A stretch of 64,000 nt of DNA from assembly GCA_033852175.1 (NCBI GenBank), contig JAWSUY010000013.1, forward strand, positions 186,001-250,000, read 5' to 3'. How positions within the stretch are numbered: the stretch's first letter is position 1; every line of letters begins with the position of its first letter. Below the pieces are notes generated by a model. The model was given only the letters and a program-made list of their open reading frames with translations. It was not told the DNA's origin and made no database searches. The stretch is from Agarilytica sp033852175 (GTDB lineage: Bacteria; Pseudomonadota; Gammaproteobacteria; Pseudomonadales; Cellvibrionaceae). Both the position numbers and the translations under genes were made by a program. Shown here piece after piece: positions 25,786 through 35,057 of the stretch.

Positions 25786-27630
25786 ATGAAATCTCGATTG
25801 CCCGTCATAGTCGGTTTCGGTGGCTACAATGCTGCTGGACGTAGTTCCGGACACCAAGCTTACAAGCGAATGATTTTTGATAGCTTGGGCGATCAACAAA
25901 AGTCAGAGACTGTTTCGTCTCTATCAAATTTGATGGGCTTGTCTGAACCTAGTGAAGAAAAAGCATTGCAAGGCACCTTGGTAAGAAGAATTGAAGCCAA
26001 TCATTTTGACGTTGATAACACACGTTTAACCAAAAAATTTACGCTTGAGGCTTCACAGGGTAAAGCCGCGAGTTTTTCCGTTTCTCGGCGACAGCTACCC
26101 TCTAAGCCCCCTGAAAATTGGCAGGTTGAGCCTCTTGATGAGGAAGGTAAGTGTTTTCGCGTTACGATTCTTGATGAACAAGAGATTAAAGTAGACACCT
26201 TTGAGCCGATAGCCATTAAAACGGCGGGGCAGTTGCCTCGTGGGTTTGATCCTGGTGAGCACTATCGTTCTTTGCATCATCCTCGTGGTCTACAAATGGC
26301 CGTGATGGGTGCATCCGATGCGGTGAAATCTGTAGGGATTTCGTGGCGAGATATTGTTGAGCAATTGTCGCCAGACGAAGTGTCCGTATATAGCGCAAGT
26401 TTAATGTGTCAGTTGGATGATAAAGGTTTTGGTGGTTTGTTTAATGGGCGCCTTAACGGCGATAGAACCTCTTCCAAGCAAGTCGCGCTAGGTTTCAACT
26501 CTATGCCGGCTGATTTCATTAATGCGTATGTATTAGGCAGTATGGGGGCGACAGCGGCCTCTGCTGGAGCTTGTGCAACCTATCTTTACAATCTTCGTCA
26601 GGGGGTTGAGGATATTCGCAGTGGTCGTAGAAAGGTTTCGATTGTTGGCGCGAGCGAGGCGCCGATTATCCCGAGTATTATTGACGGTTATGCGGCGATG
26701 GGGGCTTTGGCAACAGATCTTAATCTGTTGAAACTCGATGGTGGTAGCGAAGTCGATCATCGTCGGGCCAGTCGTCCTTTTGGTAATAATACCGGTTTCA
26801 CATTGGCAGAATCGACGCAATACACTGTATTGATGTCGGATGAGTTTGCTATGGAGTTGGGTGCAAAAATTTATGGCTCGGTGCCGGGGGTATATGTGAA
26901 TGCAGATGGCTATAAAAAATCCATATCGGCTCCTGGTCCAGGCAATTACATCACCATGGCTAAAGCAATGGGGCTTGCGCGAACGTTGTTGGGTGAAGAA
27001 TCTGTTCAGCGCCGCAGCTTTGTTCAGGCGCATGGTTCAAGTACGCCTCAAAATCGCGTGACCGAGTCGCGAATTTTTGACTCTGTTGCTACTGCGTTTG
27101 GCATACAAAAATGGCCCATATGTGCCGTTAAGGCTTATTTGGGGCATACGTTAGGGGCGGCAAGCGGGGATCAATTGGCTGCTACGCTCGGGATTTTTGC
27201 CCATGGTATTTTACCGGGTATTAAAACCATATCTTCTGTTGCTGATGATGTCTTTGCTGATCGTTTAAATATCTCAGCTAAAGACGTTGAGTTGGAAGAG
27301 GGGAGTGATGTAGCATTTATTAACTCGAAAGGTTTTGGTGGGAATAATGCGACGGCAACAGTCTTTTCCCCAGATGTAACGGCCAAGTTCTTGGAGAAAA
27401 AATACGGTAAATCTGCATTTACGGCTTATCAGCATAAGCGTGAAAATACAGAGCAGGCTTTAGACGTGTATTTGTCTGAAGCAGATTCTGGCGCGCTAAA
27501 TCCTATTTATGAATTTGGAACGAAAATAGTTGATGAGTCTAAAATTAAAGTGTCTTCTGAATCTATTTCTGTGCCGGGTTTCGCGCATGATATTGACTTA
27601 GATATCAATGAAGGTTTTGATTCGTTATAA
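25786..27630 (+). CDS. fabY: beta-ketoacyl synthase, FabY type
   Basis: Condensing enzyme; in Pseudomonas aeruginosa FabY starts fatty-acid synthesis from acetyl-CoA and malonyl-ACP in place of FabH. It has 614 residues beginning LPVIVGFGGYNAAGRSSGH, as in that family. The thiolase-fold Cys-His-His triad is present: Cys263 (SAGACATYL), His416 (VQAHGSSTP) and His454 (YLGHTLGAA). GGNNATATVFS marks the C-terminal part. The first 170 residues form an extension longer than in FabB/F. Followed after 53 bases by an XRE-cupin regulator. Confidence 0.9.
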   Translation: MKSRLPVIVGFGGYNAAGRSSGHQAYKRMIFDSLGDQQKSETVSSLSNLMGLSEPSEEKALQGTLVRRIEANHFDVDNTRLTKKFTLEASQGKAASFSVSRRQLPSKPPENWQVEPLDEEGKCFRVTILDEQEIKVDTFEPIAIKTAGQLPRGFDPGEHYRSLHHPRGLQMAVMGASDAVKSVGISWRDIVEQLSPDEVSVYSASLMCQLDDKGFGGLFNGRLNGDRTSSKQVALGFNSMPADFINAYVLGSMGATAASAGACATYLYNLRQGVEDIRSGRRKVSIVGASEAPIIPSIIDGYAAMGALATDLNLLKLDGGSEVDHRRASRPFGNNTGFTLAESTQYTVLMSDEFAMELGAKIYGSVPGVYVNADGYKKSISAPGPGNYITMAKAMGLARTLLGEESVQRRSFVQAHGSSTPQNRVTESRIFDSVATAFGIQKWPICAVKAYLGHTLGAASGDQLAATLGIFAHGILPGIKTISSVADDVFADRLNISAKDVELEEGSDVAFINSKGFGGNNATATVFSPDVTAKFLEKKYGKSAFTAYQHKRENTEQALDVYLSEADSGALNPIYEFGTKIVDESKIKVSSESISVPGFAHDIDLDINEGFDSL

Positions 27631-27683
27631 AAAGTTAATTTTCTGTGCTGGCATCAACCTAAAAATGGTTTTATAGTCGATTA

Positions 27684-28301
27684 ATGGCTGATACTTCTAA
27701 AGTTAAGACTCCAACACCGGCTCGCGATCTGCCAAACGGTAGTGTGCAGCCTGACTTGAGCGACTCTGTTGGTGCGCGATTACTGGCCCTGCGGCAAAAG
27801 TTTGGGTTGTCGCAGCGAGAACTCGCGCGCCGATCAGATGTTACGAACAGTGCGCTTTCGATGATCGAGCAGGGTAAGGTTAGTCCCTCTGTAGGGTCGC
27901 TAGAAAAAATCCTTCATGCATTCCCCATTTCTTTGCAAGAATTCTTTTCCGAATCTATTGAACAAGCGTCAACGGTAATTGCTCGTGACGATTTTATTCA
28001 GGTGGATCGCGGCGATGCAAAATTTCGCGTGTTGCCGCTAGCGGTTGGAAATGAGCGCGACGGCGTATACCTAGCAGAACAAGCTTATCCTCCTGGCGCA
28101 AAAGTCAACTCTCAGTGGATGGTTCATAACGGGTTTATCGGTGGCGTTGTGGTTAATGGCTCTATCGATCTTCATTTGGATGGCGTGGTATTTAACCTGG
28201 CAGAAGGGGATGGTTTTAACTTCTCTTTGCACCGTGATCATATGTTTGTGAATCGCAGTGAGGCTATATGCAAGTTGGTGTGCGTCTCTTTTAGTGAGTA
28301 A
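27684..28301 (+). CDS. XRE-cupin transcriptional regulator
   Basis: 205 residues. A helix-turn-helix of the XRE type (about 30-85: LRQKFGLSQRELARRSDVTNSALSMIEQGKVSPSVGSLEKIL) is followed by a cupin domain (about 120-200: FIGGVVVNGSIDLHLDGVVFNLAEGDGFNF). PuuR-like regulators of this form sense small metabolites through the cupin. It is 53 bases after fabY and may be co-transcribed. The effector is unknown. Confidence 0.9.
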   Translation: MADTSKVKTPTPARDLPNGSVQPDLSDSVGARLLALRQKFGLSQRELARRSDVTNSALSMIEQGKVSPSVGSLEKILHAFPISLQEFFSESIEQASTVIARDDFIQVDRGDAKFRVLPLAVGNERDGVYLAEQAYPPGAKVNSQWMVHNGFIGGVVVNGSIDLHLDGVVFNLAEGDGFNFSLHRDHMFVNRSEAICKLVCVSFSE

Positions 28302-28681
28302 ATCGACTGCTCTACTATAATTTCCTTGTAGATCACTATCGCCACTAAGTTTGGCGCATAATCACCTTGATGCCGTTGCTCATCTATAGCACCCTGAAAT
28401 AAGCTCTCTCAGAGTGTTTGTTCGATTCGTTATCAAGTTCATTAGCGTTTCTTGATCTATTGCTACACCTGCTAAAAGGCAGGATAATGCGGGTCAAACG
28501 CGCGTTTGAGTTTGTGGTCTAATTTCCGCCGAAAACACTGGCCAGCAAGCAATTCAGGCAGCAAATACAATCAAAAAAGAATCATTTAGCGATGGGGATC
28601 AAAGGCATCATTCAAAATTTTACGTGAAATGAGCTGATCAACCGTTAAAACCGTACAACAGATAATTTAAAAGGATAAGCG
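28302..28681 (+). promoter_or_regulatory. 380-base fadBA control region
   Basis: Contains a promoter-like pair TTGCTA (28460-28465) and GATAAT (28483-28488), separated by 17 bases, with the operator at 28494-28509 covering the likely start of transcription. The leader to fadB would be about 185 bases. I see no gene in it. Confidence 0.55.
28494..28509. promoter_or_regulatory. PsrA-type operator of fadBA
   Basis: Perfect palindrome TCAAACGCGCGTTTGA. It contains CAAAC-N4-GTTTG, which fits the PsrA consensus (G/C)AAAC(N2-4)GTTT(G/C). PsrA represses fatty-acid degradation in pseudomonads and relatives and is released by long-chain acyl ligands. Its position at the predicted transcription start of fadBA fits repression. 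No psrA gene lies in the window. Confidence 0.75.
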
Positions 28682-30835
28682 ATGTTATTCGAAGGCCAAG
28701 CGATTCAGCTTCAGCAACTTGATAATGGGTTAGCTGAACTGCAGTTCGATTTAAAAGGCGAATCCGTCAATAAGTTCAGTGCCCTTACTCTCGGCGAACT
28801 AGAGCAAGCTATAGCTGTTGTTAGTAGCAATAGTGATATTAAAGGTTTGCTACTAACTAGTGCCAAAAATGTATTTATTGTGGGTGCCGATATTATGGAG
28901 TTTGTGCCCATGTTTGAGCAGGGTACAGACGTGGTTCAAACGGCAGTTGATGCCAGTAATCGTATATTTAATAGTCTCGAAGATCTGACGATTCCAACTG
29001 TCGTTGCGATTAATGGCTACGCTTTGGGCGGTGGTTTTGAAGTGTGTTTGGCTTGTGACTTCAGGGTGATGAGTTCTGCTGCGAAAGTAGGCTTACCTGA
29101 AATTAAATTGGGCATTATCCCTGGTTGGGGCGGTACTGTTAGGTTACCGCGTTTAGCGGGTCTAGATGTGGCGATTGAGTGGATTTCAAGTGGCCAAGAA
29201 AATCGTGCAGATGCGGCATTAAAAGGCGGCGTTGTTGATGGTGTGGTTGATCCAGACAATCTTCGTTCGGCGGCGTTGGACGTACTTGCTCGAGCGGTTT
29301 CCGGCGAGTTGGAATTTGCTGAGCGCAAAGCGCAAAAGCAAGCACCACTGAAACATAATGATATTGAATCTCTTATGGCTTTCGAGAGCTCTAAAGCTTT
29401 TGTTAAAGCGAAAGCGGGCAGAAATTATCCTGCTCCAATTAAAGCCATAAAATCCATGCAGGACGGCGCGAAATTATCGCGTGACGAAGCGATAAAAGTC
29501 GAGACGGGCATTTTTTGTGATCTATCTCAAACCTCGGTTGCGAAGGCTTTGGTTGGCGTATTTGTAAGCGACCAAATTATTAGTAAAAAGGCCAAGGGCT
29601 GGCAAAAGCAAGCAGACAAAAAAGTTGAGCGTGCTGCAGTTTTAGGTGCTGGCATTATGGGCGGCGGTATTGCCTATCAGTCGGCTTATAAAGGCACGCC
29701 GATTGTCATGAAAGATATTAACCAAGCCGGTATCGATCTTGGCTTGGCAGAAGCGTCCAAATTACTTGCCAAGCGAGTTGACCGTGGTCGTATGACCCCA
29801 GCGAAAATGGGAGCAGTGCTCAATAATATTGACCCGACCTTAAGTTATGAAGGTTTTGAGAGTGTTGATGTTGTTGTTGAAGCTGTTGTCGAAAACCCTA
29901 AGGTTAAGCGGTCTGTTTTAGCTGAAACTGAAGGTCACATTACGGACGATACAGTCCTTTGCTCTAACACCTCTACAATTTCAATCACGTATTTGGCGGA
30001 AGCGTTAAAGCGACCAGAAAACTTTTGCGGCATGCACTTCTTTAACCCTGTGCATGCGATGCCTTTGGTGGAAGTGATTCGCGGTAAGCTCTCTAGCGAT
30101 AATGCGATTGCTCGAACGATGGCCTATGCCAATGCAATGGGTAAGAAAGCAATCGTTGTTAATGATTGTCCGGGTTTCCTTGTTAACCGAATTCTTTTTC
30201 CATATTTCGCCGGTTTCTCAATGTTACTTCGCGACGGCGCCGATTTTCAGGCGGTAGATAAAGCAATGGAAAAATGGGGTTGGCCAATGGGGCCTGCTTA
30301 TTTAATGGATGTTGTTGGTATTGATACTGGCGTTCATTGTGAGGCGGTAATGGCTGAAGGTTTCCCTGATCGAATGGGGCGCGATTTTAAAGCGGCATCT
30401 GACATCATGTATGAAAATAAGCGGTTGGGTCAGAAAAACAACATGGGTTTCTATAACTACGCACCAGATAAACGCGGTAAGCCGCAAAAAGTAGTGACGG
30501 AAGATTCCTACGAACTGTTAAAGCCTCACGTTGCTGAGCGTAAAGAGTTTAGTGAAGAAGAAATCGTTGCACGCATGATGATTCCAATGGCAACTGAAAT
30601 TGCACGTTGCTTGGAAGAAAGCGTTGTAGCCTCTGCTGCAGAAGCGGATATGGCGTTAGTTTACGGTTTAGGATTTCCTCCGTTCAGAGGTGGCGTGTTC
30701 CGTTGGATCGATGAGATTGGTATGCAGGCTTTTGCTGATATGGCGAAGCCTCACACTGAGCTTGGTGGTTTGTATGAATTGACTGATGGCATGAAACAAA
30801 AACTAGAATCGAACGAAAAATACTACACGGCGTAG
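28682..30835 (+). CDS. fadB: fatty-acid oxidation complex alpha subunit FadB
   Basis: Bifunctional enoyl-CoA hydratase and 3-hydroxyacyl-CoA dehydrogenase of aerobic beta-oxidation. It has 717 residues (the usual size is about 715-730). Hydratase part: FIVGADIMEF, GYALGGGFEVCLACDFRV and LPEIKLGIIPGWGGTVRLPRL. The NAD-binding motif AVLGAGIMGGGIAYQSA begins near 318, the dehydrogenase His is in GMHFFNPVHAMPLVEV, and ND-CPGFLVNRI follows. fadA is 13 bases downstream, and the two form an alpha2beta2 complex. Confidence 0.97.
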   Translation: MLFEGQAIQLQQLDNGLAELQFDLKGESVNKFSALTLGELEQAIAVVSSNSDIKGLLLTSAKNVFIVGADIMEFVPMFEQGTDVVQTAVDASNRIFNSLEDLTIPTVVAINGYALGGGFEVCLACDFRVMSSAAKVGLPEIKLGIIPGWGGTVRLPRLAGLDVAIEWISSGQENRADAALKGGVVDGVVDPDNLRSAALDVLARAVSGELEFAERKAQKQAPLKHNDIESLMAFESSKAFVKAKAGRNYPAPIKAIKSMQDGAKLSRDEAIKVETGIFCDLSQTSVAKALVGVFVSDQIISKKAKGWQKQADKKVERAAVLGAGIMGGGIAYQSAYKGTPIVMKDINQAGIDLGLAEASKLLAKRVDRGRMTPAKMGAVLNNIDPTLSYEGFESVDVVVEAVVENPKVKRSVLAETEGHITDDTVLCSNTSTISITYLAEALKRPENFCGMHFFNPVHAMPLVEVIRGKLSSDNAIARTMAYANAMGKKAIVVNDCPGFLVNRILFPYFAGFSMLLRDGADFQAVDKAMEKWGWPMGPAYLMDVVGIDTGVHCEAVMAEGFPDRMGRDFKAASDIMYENKRLGQKNNMGFYNYAPDKRGKPQKVVTEDSYELLKPHVAERKEFSEEEIVARMMIPMATEIARCLEESVVASAAEADMALVYGLGFPPFRGGVFRWIDEIGMQAFADMAKPHTELGGLYELTDGMKQKLESNEKYYTA

Positions 30836-30848
30836 TGAGGGGAGAGAC

Positions 30849-32027
30849 ATGAGTTTAAATCCAAGAGATGTTGTTATTGTAGATTACGCCCGTACGCCAA
30901 TGGGGCGCTCTAAAAACGGTTGTTACCGTAATGTGCGCGCTGATGATTTGAGTGCGCATATTATTAAAACTTTAGTGGCTCGAAATGCTGCGCTTGATCC
31001 TGCAGAGATCGATGATTTGCTTTGGGGTTGCGTTATGCAGCGCGGAGAGCAAGGCTTCAATATTGCGCGCAACACGTTGTTGCGAGCGGGTTTGCCGCAT
31101 ACGGTTCCCGCTCAAACGATTAATCGTTTATGTGGCTCGAGTATGTCTGCGTTGCACACTGCTGCTGCGAACATTATGGCTAACTTAGGTGATGTTTATC
31201 TTGTTGGTGGTGTGGAGCATATGGGCCATCTCAAGATGATGGAAGGCATTGATGCAAACCCTGGGTTAGGATTTACGGTTGCACAAGCTGCTGGTTCTAT
31301 GGGGCTTACGGCTGAATATTTGTCTTTGTTACACGGCATAACTCGTGAGCAAATGGATGAGTTCGGTGCGCGTTCGCACCGTCTTGCTGCTGCGGCAACT
31401 GAGGCGGGTGATTTCGATCGAGAGATTATTCCGATGATGGGGCACAACGATATTGGCTCTCCTATTCTTGTTAAGCACGATGAAACGATTCGCGCTGATA
31501 CGACAGCGGAAAAGTTGGCTATGTTGAAGCCTGCATTTAATCCAAAGGGCGGCACTGTAACAGCGGGAACTTCTTCGCAGATTACTGATGGCGCTTCTGT
31601 GATGTTGGTAATGTCGGCTGAGAAGGCCCAAGCATTGGGTTTGACCCCTATAGCGAAAATTCGCTCTATGGCGTTGGCGGGTGTTGATCCTTCGATTATG
31701 GGTTACGGTCCTGTTCCTTCAACTAAAAAAGCCTTAGAGCGGGCTGGATTGAAAATAGGCGATATTGATAAGGTTGAGTTGAACGAAGCGTTTGCTGCTC
31801 AGGCCTTGCCTGTGTTGAAAGACCTAGAGTTGCTTGATTCTATGGATGAGAAGGTGAACTTGCGCGGTGGTGCAATCGCTCTTGGTCACCCGTTCGGTTG
31901 TTCGGGCACACGTATCACGGGTACTTTGCTGAGTGTTATGCAGGATTCTGATTCGACATTAGGCGTATCCACCATGTGTATTGGTCTAGGTCAGGGCATC
32001 ACCACGATCATTGAGCGTATTAATTAA
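30849..32027 (+). CDS. fadA: 3-ketoacyl-CoA thiolase FadA
   Basis: Beta subunit of the fatty-acid oxidation complex; cleaves 3-ketoacyl-CoA to acetyl-CoA. It has 392 residues with GGGGAGAG upstream of the ATG. The acylated cysteine is near residue 95 (NRLCGSSMSALH), the His is in ALGHPFGCSGTR and the second Cys in STMCIGLGQG. It ends at an imperfect terminator merged with heptamer repeats. Confidence 0.97.
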   Translation: MSLNPRDVVIVDYARTPMGRSKNGCYRNVRADDLSAHIIKTLVARNAALDPAEIDDLLWGCVMQRGEQGFNIARNTLLRAGLPHTVPAQTINRLCGSSMSALHTAAANIMANLGDVYLVGGVEHMGHLKMMEGIDANPGLGFTVAQAAGSMGLTAEYLSLLHGITREQMDEFGARSHRLAAAATEAGDFDREIIPMMGHNDIGSPILVKHDETIRADTTAEKLAMLKPAFNPKGGTVTAGTSSQITDGASVMLVMSAEKAQALGLTPIAKIRSMALAGVDPSIMGYGPVPSTKKALERAGLKIGDIDKVELNEAFAAQALPVLKDLELLDSMDEKVNLRGGAIALGHPFGCSGTRITGTLLSVMQDSDSTLGVSTMCIGLGQGITTIIERIN

Positions 32028-32044
32028 AGATATTTGACACGTCA

Positions 32045-32094
32045 CGGGATACGAAAAATACTTTTCGCATCCCGCATCCCGCATCCCGTATCCT
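32045..32094 (+). terminator. fadA terminator hairpin running into GCATCCC heptamers
   Basis: CGGGATACGAAAA (32045-32057) pairs with TTTTCGCATCCCG (32062-32074) with one mismatch. Four tandem heptamers, GCATCCC three times then GTATCCT, run from 32067 to 32094 and overlap the right arm. The heptamers resemble those of the large array at 52217-52461. Confidence 0.55.
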
Positions 32095-32218
32095 ATTCGG
32101 CAGCATTTTCAATTTAGCTGCATGGGCTCACTAAACCCGATATACTCCGCGCCCTTATTTAATTTAAAACAAACTATCATGTGGCCTTTAGTGAGGGTCA
32201 CCACTGACAAGGAACACC

Positions 32219-34138
32219 ATGCCTGTTATTACCCTTCCTGATGGCTCTCAACGCCAATTTGATAACCCTGTCTCTGTTCTTGATGTTGCGGCTGATATTG
32301 GCCCTGGCTTGGCCAAGGCGACCCTTGCGGGCCGTGTTAATGGCGAGCTTGTTGATGCTAAAGATCTTATCGAAACGGACGTTGAACTGACGATTATTAC
32401 GAGTCGTGATGATGATGGTTTAGAAATTATTCGACACTCATGTGCGCATTTGATTGGGCATGCAGTGAAGCAGTTGTGGCCTGAAGCAAAAATGGCGATT
32501 GGCCCGACCATTGAAAACGGTTTCTATTACGATATCGATTTGGATCATATGTTAACGGACGATGATCTCGATAAGTTAGAAACGAGAATGAAAGAGTTGG
32601 CGGCGACCAACTATGAAGTGGTGAAAAAGAAAGTTTCTTGGCAAGAGGCCCGTGACGTTTTCGAAGCGCGCGGTGAGACTTACAAGATGATTATTTTGGA
32701 TGATGATATTAGTAAGGATGATCGTCCTGGGTTGTATCATCATGAAGAATATGTGGACATGTGTCGTGGTCCTCATGTTCCAAACATGAAGAGCGTAGAG
32801 TTCTTCAAACTTATGCGTGTTTCTGGTGCCTATTGGCGCGCTGATTCCGATAATAAAATGTTGCAGCGAATTTATGGAACGGCTTGGGCCAATAAAAAGC
32901 AGTTAAAGCAGCATATGAAGTTTTTGGAAGAAGCTGAAAAGCGCGATCACAGAAAACTTGCTAAAAAGCTGGATTTGTTTCATCTGCAAGAAGAAGCGCC
33001 TGGCATGGTGTTTTGGCATCCGCGTGGATGGTCAGTTTACACAGAAGTGGAATCGTATATGCGCGATATTCAGCGTAAAAACGGTTACCAAGAGATTAAA
33101 ACGCCGCAGGTGGTTGAACGCACGTTGTGGGAAAAATCCGGTCATTGGGACAAGTTCCGCGAGAATATGTTTACGGTTGAGTCTGAGTCTCATGACTTTG
33201 CGATTAAGCCGATGAATTGCCCGTGCCATATTCAGGTCTTTAATCAAGGCTTAAAGAGTTATCGTGATTTGCCGTTAAGGCTTGCAGAGTTCGGTTCTTG
33301 TCATCGTAATGAGGCATCTGGAACATTGCAGGGCTTAATGCGAGTGCGTGCCTTTACGCAGGATGATGCTCATATCTTCTGTTCTGAAGAAGCTATTCAG
33401 GACGAGGTTTCGGTTTTTACCGATCTGTTGTTTTCGGTCTACAAAGACTTCGGCTTTGACGATGTAATCATCCGTTTATCGACTCGCCCTGAAGAGAGGG
33501 TGGGTAGTGATGCCGATTGGGATAAGTCTGAGAAAGCGTTATCTGAGGCTCTGGATGCAAAAGGTTTGAATTGGAGTCTGTTACCCGGTGAGGGGGCTTT
33601 CTACGGTCCGAAGATTGAATTCTCACTGAAAGATTGCTTAGGTCGTGTCTGGCAGTGCGGTACGATTCAGGTGGATTTCTCAATGCCTGGTCGTCTTGAT
33701 GCTCAATACGTTGCCGAAGACGGTTCTCGCCAAGTTCCTGTGATGTTGCATCGTGCAATATTGGGATCTTTTGAGCGATTTATCGGTATTCTCATTGAAG
33801 AGTGTGAAGGCAAGTTTCCGACGTGGTTGGCGCCAGAACAGGTTGTTGTAATGAATATTACGGACAATCAGGCGGAATATGTCGAAAAAGTGAGGCTTTC
33901 TCTCCAAAATCAGGGATTTAGGGCCATATCCGACTTGAGAAATGAAAAGATCGGCTTTAAAATCCGCGAGCACACTTTGCAGCGAGTACCATACTTGTTG
34001 GTAGTGGGTGATAAAGAACTTGAGAACAATACCATCTCCGTAAGAACTCGGGGTGGGGAAGACCTCGGATCGTTGTCACTTGAAGCTTTTGTAGAGCATT
34101 TATCTGGCGATATCGCGAGACGCTCACGATCGGAATGA
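32219..34138 (+). CDS. thrS: threonyl-tRNA synthetase
   Basis: Charges tRNA-Thr. Its 639 residues match the family (about 640). The N-terminal TGS domain (MPVITLPDGSQRQF) is followed by the editing domain (HSCAHLIGHAVKQLWPEAKMAIGP, MCRGPHVPNM) and the class II core with motif 2 (EFGSCHRNEASGTLQGLMRVRAFTQDDAH) and motif 3 (LHRAILGSFERFIGILIEE). The zinc-binding Cys is in MNCPCHIQVF. Ribosome site AAGGA. First gene of the thrS-infC-rpmI-rplT series. Confidence 0.98.
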   Translation: MPVITLPDGSQRQFDNPVSVLDVAADIGPGLAKATLAGRVNGELVDAKDLIETDVELTIITSRDDDGLEIIRHSCAHLIGHAVKQLWPEAKMAIGPTIENGFYYDIDLDHMLTDDDLDKLETRMKELAATNYEVVKKKVSWQEARDVFEARGETYKMIILDDDISKDDRPGLYHHEEYVDMCRGPHVPNMKSVEFFKLMRVSGAYWRADSDNKMLQRIYGTAWANKKQLKQHMKFLEEAEKRDHRKLAKKLDLFHLQEEAPGMVFWHPRGWSVYTEVESYMRDIQRKNGYQEIKTPQVVERTLWEKSGHWDKFRENMFTVESESHDFAIKPMNCPCHIQVFNQGLKSYRDLPLRLAEFGSCHRNEASGTLQGLMRVRAFTQDDAHIFCSEEAIQDEVSVFTDLLFSVYKDFGFDDVIIRLSTRPEERVGSDADWDKSEKALSEALDAKGLNWSLLPGEGAFYGPKIEFSLKDCLGRVWQCGTIQVDFSMPGRLDAQYVAEDGSRQVPVMLHRAILGSFERFIGILIEECEGKFPTWLAPEQVVVMNITDNQAEYVEKVRLSLQNQGFRAISDLRNEKIGFKIREHTLQRVPYLLVVGDKELENNTISVRTRGGEDLGSLSLEAFVEHLSGDIARRSRSE

Positions 34139-34216
34139 TCGATTTTAATGCTTCGGGTGCCACATGTCGTGGAGCTTGTTGTTTTTGCTATTTGAATAAA
34201 CTTGGAGAATCAAACT

Positions 34217-34762
34217 ATCAGCAGTCGTGAATATGGCAACAAAGGCCGTTCTAAGAAGCCTTTAATCAATGATCAAATTGAAGCAAAAGAAGTACGCTTA
34301 ATTGGTAAAGATGGCGAGCAAGTAGGTATTGTGCCTCTTTCTGATGCGTTAGCGCAGGCCCAGTCTGATCAATTGGATTTGGTGGCGATTGTGCCGGATG
34401 CTGACCCCATTGTTTGTAAAATAATGGATTATGGTAAGCAGGTATTTGAGGCTAAGAAAGCCAAAGCTGCTTCCAAGAAAAAGCAAAAGCAGCAGCAAGT
34501 TAAAGAAATGAAGTTTCGCCCCGGAACAGAAGTGGGTGATTACACGGTTAAACTCAAGGCGGTTAGACGCTTCCTTGAAAACGGTGATAAAGCCAAGGTC
34601 TCTCTGCGTTATCGTGGTCGAGAAATGGCTCACCAAGAGCTTGGCATGGAAATGTTAAAGCGTATTGAGACCGATCTGGACGAAATTGCAACAGTAGAGC
34701 AGTTTCCAAAGATGGAAGGTCGTCAGTTGATTATGGTTATGGCGCCAAGAAAGCGTAAGTAA
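34217..34762 (+). CDS. infC: translation initiation factor IF-3, probable AUC start
   Basis: Binds the 30S subunit and checks initiator tRNA and start codon. From the ATC at 34217 the protein has 181 residues, like other IF-3 proteins (about 180). GGAG lies nine bases before ATC, while the TTG at 34202 has no ribosome site. Non-AUG starts (usually AUU) are the known basis of IF-3 self-repression, and AUC fits this. Conserved segments are EVRLIGKDGEQVGIV, VCKIMDYGKQ, KEMKFRPGTEVGDY, KAKVSLRYRGREMAHQELG and MEGRQLIMVMAPRKRK. Confidence 0.93.
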   Translation: MSSREYGNKGRSKKPLINDQIEAKEVRLIGKDGEQVGIVPLSDALAQAQSDQLDLVAIVPDADPIVCKIMDYGKQVFEAKKAKAASKKKQKQQQVKEMKFRPGTEVGDYTVKLKAVRRFLENGDKAKVSLRYRGREMAHQELGMEMLKRIETDLDEIATVEQFPKMEGRQLIMVMAPRKRK

Positions 34763-35057
34763 CCTTACTGATTCGTTATTCAGAATAATTAGATAACTGT
34801 TCTGCTTACGCTCAAACCTGTACCGGGCAATGCAAAAAGTGTGAGTTTACATCTGTAAATATCCATTTTTTAAGTAGCCATGTGCTGATTTGAGTGTAAG
34901 CCGAGCAGATGAAGAATTTGGAAGTGCGTGAGAGCGTACATCCAAAATAAGGAGCTGCCGGGCTTTTAGCTGCCTGGGGAGCTTACAAGTAAAACCATTG
35001 CTTTCGTGGCTTGTTTACAAGCTGAAGTTAAGAGAGTCAATCTATCGGAGAAGTACG
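34763..35057 (+). promoter_or_regulatory. infC-rpmI leader with long-range pairing (candidate L20 control)
   Basis: This 295-base untranslated stretch holds GCTTACGCTCAAA (34804-34816) and TTTGAGTGTAAGC (34889-34901), a 13-bp inverted repeat with a single G-U pair and 72 bases between. In Escherichia coli ribosomal protein L20 represses rpmI-rplT by binding a long-range structure in this part of the message. The analogous role here is inference. The right end contains further imperfect hairpins. Confidence 0.4.

Noticed and set aside
26533..27033. 166-codon minus-strand frame
   Set aside because: Antisense to the catalytic part of fabY and rich in His/Arg/Cys as expected for a shadow frame.
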